Counted from the stretch's first letter, positions 1 to 5,782 are shown. The stretch: DNA of 5,972 bases from Cloacimonetes bacterium UBA5456 (GCA_002427325.1 DIQS01000017.1:368-6339); one strand, 5' to 3'. Numbers and translations: made by a program. Notes: generated from the sequence alone by a model not told the origin.

Positions 1-2
1 CG

Positions 3-956
3 GACATCAAGATAGACTTAGTCGAGAGCAGGAGTCAATTTAGTAAGAAAGACCAGCCTTTGCAACTCGCATTCAATAGGACTCAACAAACTGCAGACCA
101 AATGGTTATCAAGGGTCAAAGTCAGCATCTTGCCGTGTCCAGTGCGCCTGCCCTTTCCATCGATATTGAGGAAAACATCCCCAAAAGAGCAATGACTGCA
201 AATCCCAAGCGTTGGGGAGTGGTGATCGGCATAGAGAACTATCGCAATGTGAGTCCGGTTCGCTTCGCGCGCCGTGATGCTGAATATATGAAAGACTATT
301 TTGTGAATGTATTGGGCATCGCCGAGGAAAATATCTATGTTGCCAAAGACGAAGATGCTTCATTGGGAACGCTTAAGAGTGTGTTTGACGAAGGCGGCTG
401 GTTGAGCAAAAATGCCGGCAAACCGGAAAACGAAGTCTTCATCTATTTCAGTGGACATGGAGTGCCTGCGCCGGATGGCAAGGACGCCTATCTGCTTCCC
501 TATGATGGGAATCCGAACTATGCCACCAATAGTGCTTATGATCTTAATTTGCTTTATGCTAATCTCGCCAAGATGAAGTCGCAGCATATTACCTTCTTCT
601 TGGATAGCTGTTTCAGCGGGGCAAACCGTGAAAATGAGATCATCTTAGCGGATGCACGGCCAATCTTTATCTCCTTTAATCCCAAGGCAAAAGGCAGCAA
701 TATTTCCGTGTTTTCCGCATCCGGCGGCTCGCAGATATCCAGCTCCTATGCGCAAATGCAGCACGGGCTTTTTAGCTATTTCCTCATGAAAGGCTTGGGG
801 GGAGAGGCGGACTTGAATAATGATAAAAAAATAACATATAAAGAATTGGATACTTATGTAAAGGATAAGGTTAGCTCGCAGGCACGCCGTATGGGCAGGG
901 AGCAAGACCCCGAATTGCAGAGTTCCGATCCCACGAGGTCGATTGTGTCATGGTGA
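3..956 (+). CDS. caspase-like (C14 family) peptidase, 5'-partial
   Basis: This is the C-terminal part of a caspase-fold cysteine peptidase. The frame is open from base 3 with no stop, so the gene starts outside the window; the first in-frame start-like codon (TTG at 60) has no reason to be real. The p20-like core begins near base 210 with a beta strand (WGVVIGIENY), followed by an ARRDAEYMKDYF helix. The catalytic His lies in YFSGHG (His codon 456-458) and the catalytic Cys in FLDSCFSG (Cys codon 609-611), the usual dyad of bacterial orthocaspases. Near the C-terminus DLNNDKKITYKE (from about base 810) resembles an EF-hand calcium loop. The sequence before the core is not recognisable and may be the end of a larger N-terminal domain. 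The stop overlaps the start of the next gene, a lipoprotein, so the two are probably co-translated. The natural substrate is unknown. The fold is secure; exported location is inferred from the partner only. Confidence 0.93.
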   Translation, partial: DIKIDLVESRSQFSKKDQPLQLAFNRTQQTADQMVIKGQSQHLAVSSAPALSIDIEENIPKRAMTANPKRWGVVIGIENYRNVSPVRFARRDAEYMKDYFVNVLGIAEENIYVAKDEDASLGTLKSVFDEGGWLSKNAGKPENEVFIYFSGHGVPAPDGKDAYLLPYDGNPNYATNSAYDLNLLYANLAKMKSQHITFFLDSCFSGANRENEIILADARPIFISFNPKAKGSNISVFSASGGSQISSSYAQMQHGLFSYFLMKGLGGEADLNNDKKITYKELDTYVKDKVSSQARRMGREQDPELQSSDPTRSIVSW

Positions 957-1969
957 GAAAGATAGTTGTCTCGTTAGTGTTGATATTGGCGCTGTTTGCC
1001 TGTAGCCAGAATAAGCTCCAAGAACAGTCCCAAAGTGCGCCGCAGGATGTTTCGCGCGAGGAAGTGCATGTTCGCAAAGATCAGGCATTTTCTAAGCTGG
1101 ATGGCGAGGGCACGGCTACAACAGCGGTTCGCCCTCAAACAACGATGCACAAGGTGACGCCTTCACAAGTTCCGAGCAATGTGAAAGTTTCGCAGGCAGG
1201 TGGCAGGGTAATCGTGGAGATCGATACTCTTCTCGTTTTTAGCGGGAATGTCAGCCTTTTTGCCGCTGAAAATGAGATGCGTAAGTTTGTTCGTGAGTTG
1301 GCGCTAAAAGAGGCCATCCCCTCGGATGTATCCATCAGCACCTTGGTCAGCGATATGTATATAGGCACGAAAGATAAATACGATGAAAAGATGGCGTCCA
1401 GCGTGTTTCTCATGTCTTCCAGTGCCGGACGTTTTGAGAAGGAGGAGTTCATCAATAAAGATCCGCGCTATGAGGGCACGAGTCTGCATTACAGGTTGCA
1501 ATATCGTGCGCATATAGTGCCTCAGGAGCGCGTGTATAATCCATCCATGAACCTGAGGGTTGAGCTCAGCGAAAATCTGCTCAAACATAAAGACCAGTTT
1601 GTACTCAGCCTCACGCCGAATGTGGATGGATACCTCTATATCTTTGAATTCCTGAATGATAGCAGCGTGGCGATGGTGTTTCCCAATGTGTATTTGAGTG
1701 AGAATTACCTTGCTGCGGGAGAAAACTGGCGCCAGACCTTGGAGGCGCATTGTCCGCCGGATGAGGATGCAGTAATTGAAACCTTGTATTTTATCTTCAG
1801 TCGCGATCCTATCGCGGGCTGGGAGGAATTTGAAGCCAACCTCAATGCGCAGGAAATGGTCTATAGTGCTGGAGAGCAAAGCTTTAGTCTCTTTCATAGA
1901 TGGCTGGGGAAGTGCGATCCTATGCGGCGCGTGGAGAAGATGGCGCAGATACATATCTTTCAGAAATGA
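950..1969 (+). CDS. predicted lipoprotein with DUF4384-like C-terminal domain
   Basis: The 339-residue product begins with a signal peptide (MVRKIVVSLVLILALFAC). Lipidation would be at Cys18; the lipobox LFAC is acceptable but has Phe at -2. Residues 19-75 are a polar, low-complexity linker. Residues about 85-195 (VIVEIDTLLVF, ALKEAIPSDVSISTLVSD, LHYRLQYRAHIV) have the strand-helix-strand look of FlgT-N/LPP20-type lipoprotein domains, which is a tentative reading. Residues about 201-290 fit DUF4384: DGYLYIFEFLNDSSVAMVFPN, a LAAGENW turn, then a terminal IFSRDP strand. DUF4384 is known in association with caspase-like peptidases, which supports a functional pair with the upstream gene. The ATG at 950 lies inside the upstream reading frame (7-nt overlap, stop at 954-956). 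A GAGG at 935-938 is a distant ribosome site, so reinitiation by coupled ribosomes is likely. The role could be presenting, restraining or being cleaved by the peptidase; none is shown. Confidence 0.85.
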   Translation: MVRKIVVSLVLILALFACSQNKLQEQSQSAPQDVSREEVHVRKDQAFSKLDGEGTATTAVRPQTTMHKVTPSQVPSNVKVSQAGGRVIVEIDTLLVFSGNVSLFAAENEMRKFVRELALKEAIPSDVSISTLVSDMYIGTKDKYDEKMASSVFLMSSSAGRFEKEEFINKDPRYEGTSLHYRLQYRAHIVPQERVYNPSMNLRVELSENLLKHKDQFVLSLTPNVDGYLYIFEFLNDSSVAMVFPNVYLSENYLAAGENWRQTLEAHCPPDEDAVIETLYFIFSRDPIAGWEEFEANLNAQEMVYSAGEQSFSLFHRWLGKCDPMRRVEKMAQIHIFQK

Positions 1970-1974
1970 GTTTA

Positions 1975-1998
1975 GAGCTACGAGTTACGAGCTACGAG
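1975..1998 (+). repeat. 7-nt tandem repeat GAG(C/T)TAC
   Basis: Three consecutive copies of GAGYTAC (GAGCTAC 1975-1981, GAGTTAC 1982-1988, GAGCTAC 1989-1995) are followed by a partial GAG. The array starts six bases after the lipoprotein stop codon. It is not self-complementary enough to be a terminator and has no T-run. It differs in unit length and sequence from the CGATTTAR arrays elsewhere in the window but is similar in style: a very short unit with one alternating pyrimidine or purine. Confidence 0.8.
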
Positions 1999-2132
1999 AG
2001 GGGTGTAAGCGCGTAGTCGGCGGGTGCTTGTTTTGTGTTCGGTAACTGAAGATGTGGTTTGTGGAGGGATGGGGTTTCAGGAAAAATGTTGACAAGATGG
2101 GGGGAATTCTAGATAGGTGTCTTTACTGTTAA

Positions 2133-2138
2133 TATAAA
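2133..2138 (+). promoter_or_regulatory. possible -10 element upstream of the epimerase gene
   Basis: TATAAA matches five of six bases of a sigma-70 type -10 hexamer and would start transcription near 2145, just upstream of the preferred start codon at 2157. No good -35 hexamer lies 16-18 bases upstream. A TTGACA occurs at 2089-2094, but 17 bases beyond it there is only GATAGG. The 187-base gap after the lipoprotein gene makes an independent promoter here reasonable; the exact site is a guess. Confidence 0.25.
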
Positions 2139-2146
2139 CTCAAAAT

Positions 2147-2150
2147 GGAG
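2147..2150 (+). promoter_or_regulatory. ribosome binding site that decides the epimerase start
   Basis: GGAG sits six bases before the ATG at 2157, an ideal Shine-Dalgarno spacing. The earlier in-frame ATG at 2145 overlaps this site and has only A-rich sequence before it. Starting at 2157 gives MKYLVTGGAGFIG, placing the first Rossmann strand at the N-terminus as is usual for the family. Confidence 0.7.
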
Positions 2151-2156
2151 ATAAAG

Positions 2157-3086
2157 ATGAAATATTTGGTGACGGGTGGAGCCGGTTTTATCGGTTCAAA
2201 TATCGTTCGTGAGCTCTTGGCTCAGGGTAATGAAGTGCGGGTTTTGGACAACTTTGCAACGGGTAAGCGCGAGAACATTCTTCCTCTGATGAAGAATGAA
2301 AAGATGACGATGATTGAGGGAGATTTGAGGAGTTTTCACACCGTTCGTGCGGCGGTCAAGGGCGTGGATTATATCATGCATCAAGGCGCATTGCCTTCCG
2401 TGCCGCGCTCGATCAATGATCCCATTACTTCCAATGATGTCAATATCTTAGGCACGCTGAATATCCTCGAGGCAGCAAAAGAATTTGGAGTAAAGCGCGT
2501 GGTGTGTGCGTCTTCATCCTCGATATATGGAAATAGTGAGACTTTGCCCAAGGTCGAGACCATGCCGGTTAATCCGCTATCGCCTTATGCGCTCACGAAA
2601 TATGCGCAAGAGCGTTATTGTCAGATTTTCACCGAGATCTATGGCTTGGAAACCGTTTCACTACGCTATTTCAACGTCTTTGGTCCAAATCAAGACCCCA
2701 CAAGTCAATATTCGGCGGTGATCCCGAAATTCATCCGCCTGATCATGGCAGAAAAAGAGCCAATCATCTATGGAGATGGCACGCAATCGCGAGACTTTAC
2801 CTTCGTGGAAAACAACGTTTGGGCAAATATCCAGGCATGCGTGGCGCCGAATGCAGCCGGCAAAGTGATCAACATCGCCTGCGGAGAGCGTTATACACTC
2901 ATCGAATTGGTGGAAAAGATCAATGCGATCTTAGGAAAAAATGTCGAGCCGAAGTTTGAACCGGATAGAGCGGGGGATGTGAAGCATTCCTTGGCAGGGA
3001 TAGAGAAAGCGAAGGATCTTTTGGGTTATGAGGTGAGAGTGGATTTTGAGGAGGGATTGAGGAGAACGATAAACTATTTCAAGTGA
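2157..3086 (+). CDS. extended SDR sugar-nucleotide 4-epimerase (WbpP/TviC-like)
   Basis: This is an NAD-dependent epimerase of 309 residues, the normal size for the family. It starts with the dinucleotide-binding strand and glycine motif TGGAGFIG (residues 6-13) and has an acidic end to strand 2 (DNFATG, 31-36). The active site shows a serine cluster in CASSSSIYG (118-125) and the YxxxK pair Y144/K148 in LSPYALTKY. The C-terminal substrate part contains LRYFNVFGPNQDP, the YGDG turn (205-208), SRDF (211-214) and GDVKHS (273-278). The run HQGALPSVPRSINDPITSN closely resembles WbpP/TviC-type enzymes, which interconvert UDP-GlcNAc/UDP-GalNAc or the corresponding uronic acids. That specificity is inferred from resemblance; UDP-glucose or another nucleotide sugar remains possible. 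It is cytoplasmic. The sugar transferase 570 bases downstream is a natural user of its product, so the two likely belonged to one glycan-biosynthesis operon now split by the repeat-flanked four-helix gene. Confidence 0.93.
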   Translation: MKYLVTGGAGFIGSNIVRELLAQGNEVRVLDNFATGKRENILPLMKNEKMTMIEGDLRSFHTVRAAVKGVDYIMHQGALPSVPRSINDPITSNDVNILGTLNILEAAKEFGVKRVVCASSSSIYGNSETLPKVETMPVNPLSPYALTKYAQERYCQIFTEIYGLETVSLRYFNVFGPNQDPTSQYSAVIPKFIRLIMAEKEPIIYGDGTQSRDFTFVENNVWANIQACVAPNAAGKVINIACGERYTLIELVEKINAILGKNVEPKFEPDRAGDVKHSLAGIEKAKDLLGYEVRVDFEEGLRRTINYFK

Positions 3087-3105
3087 TGTGGAGCTGAAGG
3101 ATATT

Positions 3106-3137
3106 CGATTTAACGATTTAACGATTTAGCGATTTAA
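3106..3137 (+). repeat. 8-nt tandem array CGATTTA(A/G), left copy
   Basis: There are four perfect-length units: CGATTTAA, CGATTTAA, CGATTTAG, CGATTTAA. The array lies 20 bases after the epimerase stop and reads in the orientation opposite to the arrays at 3617-3648 and 5691-5714. With the 3617-3648 copy it forms an inverted pair that encloses the four-helix-bundle gene. The last base of each unit toggles A/G, which changes a U-A pair to a U-G wobble in RNA and so would be tolerated in a stem. Confidence 0.9.
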
Positions 3138-3143
3138 CGAGGG

Positions 3144-3156
3144 TCGGCTTCGCCGA
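3144..3156 (+). repeat. small hairpin next to the left array
   Basis: TCGGC-TTC-GCCGA forms a perfect 5-bp stem with a three-base loop. It is GC-rich but followed by AAAAG, not a T-run, so it is not a standard intrinsic terminator on this strand. Just after it, AGCTCGCTACGCTC (3159-3172) recurs with one mismatch on the opposite strand at 5524-5537, inside the structured block further right. This suggests a repeat module shared by both repeat regions. Confidence 0.55.
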
Positions 3157-3215
3157 AAAGCTCGCTACGCTCGATGGTTTCTCGGATTTTGAATAATTAA
3201 ATTTTCAGGTAAAAC

Positions 3216-3220
3216 AGGAA
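3216..3220 (+). promoter_or_regulatory. ribosome binding site of the four-helix-bundle gene
   Basis: AGGAA ends seven bases before the ATG at 3228 and is separated from it by a run of T. It is the only purine-rich site near this start and supports independent translation. The AT-rich leader 3186-3215 may contain the promoter, but no clear hexamer pair is visible. Confidence 0.6.
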
Positions 3221-3227
3221 TTTTTTA

Positions 3228-3611
3228 ATGAATAGCAAAAAACAATACTCGAGTTTTAAAGACCTTGATGTGTGGAGGTTAGGAATAGATTTTGTGATAA
3301 TGATCTATGAATTATCTAAAAACTTTCCTTCTGATGAAAGATTTGGGTTGACATCCCAGATAAGGCGCGCTGCAGTGTCCATACCTTCAAATATTGCCGA
3401 AGGACAAGGTCGAAAGAGTGCGAAAGAGAATGTCCAGTTTTTGCATATTGCTAAAGGCTCATTAGCTGAAGTCGAAACGCAGCTGATAATATGTGAAAGA
3501 TTGGGCTATGTTAATAATCTTGATGATTTAAATATCATAATGAAAAGACTGCGATCAATGATTGCCGGCTTAATCAATAGCTTGAATCAAGACAATAGAG
3601 CTGAGCATTAG
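3228..3611 (+). CDS. four-helix bundle protein (S23/23S rRNA intervening-sequence protein family)
   Basis: The 127-residue protein has the full signature of the TIGR02436-type family: FKDLDVWRLG (10-19), a helix ending in ELSKNFPSDERFGL, the hallmark QIRRAAVSIPSNIAEGQGR (44-62), and FLHIAKGSLAEVETQL (71-86). Four amphipathic helices are evident and there is no signal or membrane segment. The family was first noted inside intervening sequences of spirochaete 23S rRNA genes and is related to the Avd accessory protein of diversity-generating retroelements. Stand-alone copies like this one are common and have no agreed function. No rRNA or reverse transcriptase is near it here. The gene sits between inverted arrays of an 8-nt repeat and separates two glycan genes, so it looks like an inserted unit. 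Length is normal and the reading frame is intact. Confidence 0.95.
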   Translation: MNSKKQYSSFKDLDVWRLGIDFVIMIYELSKNFPSDERFGLTSQIRRAAVSIPSNIAEGQGRKSAKENVQFLHIAKGSLAEVETQLIICERLGYVNNLDDLNIIMKRLRSMIAGLINSLNQDNRAEH

Positions 3612-3616
3612 GTTCG

Positions 3617-3648
3617 CTAAATCGTTAAATCGCTAAATCGCTAAATCG
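3617..3648 (-). repeat. 8-nt tandem array CGATTTA(A/G), right copy, inverted
   Basis: On the + strand the four units read CTAAATCG, TTAAATCG, CTAAATCG, CTAAATCG, the reverse complement of CGATTTAR. The array begins five bases after the four-helix gene's stop and ends ten bases before the sugar transferase ATG. It therefore fills the whole intergenic gap and sits where a ribosome binding site leader would be. Paired with the left array it could form a long-range stem around the four-helix transcript. Confidence 0.9.
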
Positions 3649-3658
3649 TTAAAAAGAA

Positions 3659-5263
3659 ATGAGAAAACTAACAAAATACTTCATCTTTCTGCTTGATATA
3701 CTAATTATAGTATTTTCATTTTTGGTGGTTGCCAAGTTCAAGACTGGCACGCGGGCGATTATTGCCCATTATTGGAGATCTTTGATTCCATATTCTTTGA
3801 TATGGATAGCCAGTGGTGTTTGGGGCAAGAAATTTGCATTTACGGAGATGGAGAGCGGCTCGGATCTGATGCGGCGCATTCTGAAAAGCAATGCTACGGC
3901 AACTTTGTTCTTGTTTATCTTAATGTTTATTTTCAAGAAGTTCCACTATTCTCGTTCTATTGTTTTGGGCACGATCATGGGTGTATCCGGCATTGAGGTA
4001 TTTCTTTTTATTGGAATATATTACACTTTCCGCTTTCACAAGGAGAACAAGCCTTATGCGGCAACGGGTTTTGTCACTCGCTCCAAAGAGATGGAGGATT
4101 TGCAAGCGGCAAAGTTCTTTTTGGATGTTGATCGGCAAGAATTTTCCATTCCCAGCATCTCGGACGAGGAATACATCCCGCCCTTTGCGCAGTCTATCCC
4201 AGAAGATAGCGTAATGGTTCCGCTTTTTCAGGACTATTTGAAGAATGAACGGGAACTTTTGGAATTTATCAACGACTTCATCGAGATCAGTCATTTTCGC
4301 AAAGATAAAAGCTTGGTATTGGATAGTGAGACCTATTTTAACATAGAAAATGAGGCGGCAAAGAGCAAACATCTTTTCATTAATCTACATAAAGTCAATG
4401 ACTTCAGACGGATCAACCGCTATTTTATCCGCGTTAATGAGATGCTCGAAGATGGTGGGGTTTTCATCTGTAGAGGGCAGACGATCACGCAAAGACGCAA
4501 ATTCTTTAATAAGCGATATACGCCATATTTTGGGGTAATATTATATGGTGGAGATTTCCTTTTTAGGCGCGTGATGCCGAAACTTCCTATCTTGCAGGGC
4601 TGGTATTTTGCGCTGACCAAGGGCAAGAATCGTGCACTCTCTGAAACTGAGATATTGGGGCGCTTCTATTTCTGCGGTTTTGAACTCATTCACAAAAAAG
4701 AAATCGATGGAATGATGCACTTTATCTTCAAGAAAACGAAAGAGCCGCGCCAAGACCCGAATCCCACCTATGGTCCGCTGATCCGCCTCAAACGTCGCGG
4801 GAAAGATGGCAAGATCATATATGTGAAGAAGTTCCGCACCATGCACCCCTATAGCGAATATCTGCAACATTATGTGTTTGAGACCATGGATTTGCAGGAA
4901 GGCGGGAAGTTCAAGGACGATTTCCGCGTGACATCCTGGGGACGTGTTATGCGCAAACTTTGGATAGACGAGCTTCCGCAATTCATCAATTTCTTTGCCG
5001 GAGAATTGTCACTGGTGGGCGTGCGTGCGCTTAGTGAGCAATATTTTGGCATGTATCCCGAAGAGATCAAAGAGATGAGGCTGAAATATAAGCCGGGTCT
5101 GCTGCCGCCATTCTATGCGGATATGCCCAGTAGTTTTGATGAGATCGTGGAATCAGAAAGACAATATCTCCTCAAAAAGGCGGAGAAGCCGCTTAGGACA
5201 GATTGGGATTATTTTTGGAAAAGTGTTTATAATATTTTGATTAAGAAGGCGAGATCGAATTAA
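3659..5263 (+). CDS. membrane-anchored bacterial sugar transferase (monotopic phosphoglycosyl transferase type)
   Basis: The 534-residue protein likely moves a sugar-1-phosphate from a nucleotide sugar to a polyprenyl phosphate, starting a lipid-linked surface glycan. About four hydrophobic segments are visible near residues 7-26, 41-55, 78-93 and 101-124. Residues about 130-365 form a soluble region that includes a methyltransferase-like tail (RVNEMLEDGGVFI, then FYFCGFELIHKKEIDGMMHFIFKK). The transferase core runs from about 371: GPLIRLKRRGKDGK, KKFRTMHPYSEYL (390-402), and WIDELPQFINFFAGELSLVGVRALS with the Asp-Glu pair D437/E438, the expected catalytic dyad. It ends with PGLLPPFYADMP and TDWDYFWKSVYNI. 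The membrane re-entrant helix that normally precedes GP in this family is absent, so anchoring must come from the N-terminal segments. The architecture resembles long sugar transferases seen in Bacteroidota. The ribosome site is weak (AAAAAG before the ATG), probably because the repeat array abuts it. Confidence 0.9.
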   Translation: MRKLTKYFIFLLDILIIVFSFLVVAKFKTGTRAIIAHYWRSLIPYSLIWIASGVWGKKFAFTEMESGSDLMRRILKSNATATLFLFILMFIFKKFHYSRSIVLGTIMGVSGIEVFLFIGIYYTFRFHKENKPYAATGFVTRSKEMEDLQAAKFFLDVDRQEFSIPSISDEEYIPPFAQSIPEDSVMVPLFQDYLKNERELLEFINDFIEISHFRKDKSLVLDSETYFNIENEAAKSKHLFINLHKVNDFRRINRYFIRVNEMLEDGGVFICRGQTITQRRKFFNKRYTPYFGVILYGGDFLFRRVMPKLPILQGWYFALTKGKNRALSETEILGRFYFCGFELIHKKEIDGMMHFIFKKTKEPRQDPNPTYGPLIRLKRRGKDGKIIYVKKFRTMHPYSEYLQHYVFETMDLQEGGKFKDDFRVTSWGRVMRKLWIDELPQFINFFAGELSLVGVRALSEQYFGMYPEEIKEMRLKYKPGLLPPFYADMPSSFDEIVESERQYLLKKAEKPLRTDWDYFWKSVYNILIKKARSN

Positions 5264-5339
5264 GGAGCTTTGTAATAGTTGCCGCTTGTAGTGAGCTGAA
5301 AGAAACTTCGTTTATGCTGAAGCTTTGACACGATCATAG

Positions 5340-5383
5340 CACTGATTTTATTCGGCTGTATCGCTGACTTTATTCAGCTCTAA
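5340..5383 (+). repeat. imperfect 22-nt tandem repeat, two copies
   Basis: The copies 5340-5361 and 5362-5383 agree at 17 of 22 positions; both share the core CTGA-YTTTATTC-RGCT. They are directly adjacent. No protein frame is implied, and the role is unknown; it could be an old duplication or a pair of binding sites. Confidence 0.55.
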
Positions 5384-5416
5384 TTGACAATTTGCCAAGC
5401 ATATACTGCATTTGGG

Positions 5417-5482
5417 CAGGCAACATCTTGTTGCCTGAGAAAACGCAGTTTTCTATCTGGTCGGGCAAGGTTCTCGTTGCCC
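5417..5482. other. three consecutive hairpins
   Basis: CAGGCAACA-TCT-TGTTGCCTG (5417-5437) is a perfect 9-bp stem. It is followed without a gap by AGAAAAC-GCA-GTTTTCT (5438-5454), a perfect 7-bp stem, and after eight bases by GGGCAA-8 nt-TTGCCC (5463-5482). Back-to-back perfect stems with three-base loops are not expected by chance. None is followed by a T-run on the + strand. Confidence 0.65.
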
Positions 5483-5545
5483 ATGAAACCGTAAAATAGT
5501 GCGTAGCACATCCAAGCAAACGTGAGCGCAGCGAGCTAACTTTTA

Positions 5546-5590
5546 CTGCCGCTCGTGGCAACGAGGGCGTTCCCACTCCGCCCGCGGCAG
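5546..5590. other. possible three-way-junction fold
   Basis: CTGCCGC (5546-5552) pairs with GCGGCAG (5584-5590). Between them CTCGT (5552-5556) pairs with ACGAG (5561-5565) over loop GGCA, and GGGCG (5565-5569) pairs with CGCCC (5579-5583). The arms share single bases at 5552 and 5565, so one pair must open at each joint. The segment is much more GC-rich than its surroundings. Confidence 0.5.
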
Positions 5591-5690
5591 CACAGTTCAT
5601 CCAAATGAGCTTACGCTCAAGCACCAACAAGATGTTGACGTCCCAAATCCAATTTGCCACAATCTCACTCTGCATTGTGCAAAGCTCTCG

Positions 5691-5714
5691 CTAAATCGTT
5701 AAATCGCTAAATCG
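5691..5714 (-). repeat. 8-nt tandem array CGATTTA(A/G), third copy
   Basis: Three units on the + strand read CTAAATCG, TTAAATCG, CTAAATCG, in the same orientation as 3617-3648 and inverted to 3106-3137. The array lies 42 bases beyond the MITE-like block. No gene adjoins it on the right within the window, so here it stands alone or marks the edge of a larger inserted segment that includes the block. Confidence 0.88.
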
Positions 5715-5782
5715 CATCACACAGCCAATCAAGCAAATAACTAATCAAAACGACCTAAGTCGCTCAAATCTAAACAGGTTTA

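Larger units (their letters stand above)
5410..5648. repeat. MITE-like block with 24-nt imperfect terminal inverted repeats
   Basis: The left end 5410-5433 (ATTTGGG, four bases, CAACATCTTGTTG) and the right end 5625-5648 (CAACAAGATGTTG, four bases, CCCAAAT) are reverse complements at 20 of 24 positions; all mismatches fall in the central four bases. A 10-nt direct repeat, CAATTTGCCA, lies just outside at 5388-5397 and 5650-5659, though at unequal distance from the two ends (12 and 1 bases), so it is not a clean target duplication. Inside are many perfect short stems: 5417-5437, 5438-5454, 5463-5482, 5499-5509, 5546-5590 and 5606-5619. No transposase is encoded. It may be a non-autonomous mobile element, a dispersed palindromic repeat or a structured RNA. 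Confidence 0.5.

Noticed and set aside
60..62. TTG as the start of the caspase-like gene
   Set aside because: The frame is open back to base 3, no ribosome site precedes this codon, and the caspase core is preceded by sequence that looks like the continuation of a longer protein.
1304..1954. Minus-strand open frame of 216 codons opposite the lipoprotein gene
   Set aside because: It shows no family signature and lies entirely antisense to a gene with a signal peptide and a recognisable domain.
2089..2117. TTGACA with a downstream hexamer as the epimerase promoter
   Set aside because: The -35 match is perfect but the hexamer 17 bases downstream (GATAGG) matches only three of six bases, so the pair is not convincing.
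3144..3156. Intrinsic terminator after the epimerase gene
   Set aside because: The GC-rich hairpin is short and followed by AAAAG instead of a T-run.
3228..3611. Diversity-generating retroelement accessory gene (Avd)
   Set aside because: The protein shares the four-helix family, but no reverse transcriptase, template repeat or variable repeat is visible in the window.
3920..4981. Two minus-strand open frames (150 and 146 codons) opposite the sugar transferase
   Set aside because: They are antisense to a well-supported coding sequence and show no recognisable motifs.
5370..5675. Minus-strand open frame of 101 codons
   Set aside because: It runs through the inverted-repeat block and its hairpins, has no domain or ribosome site, and its composition follows the repeats; it is most likely translated repeat DNA.
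3106..5714. CGATTTAR arrays as a CRISPR array
   Set aside because: The units are 8 nt, directly tandem without spacers, and no cas genes are present.
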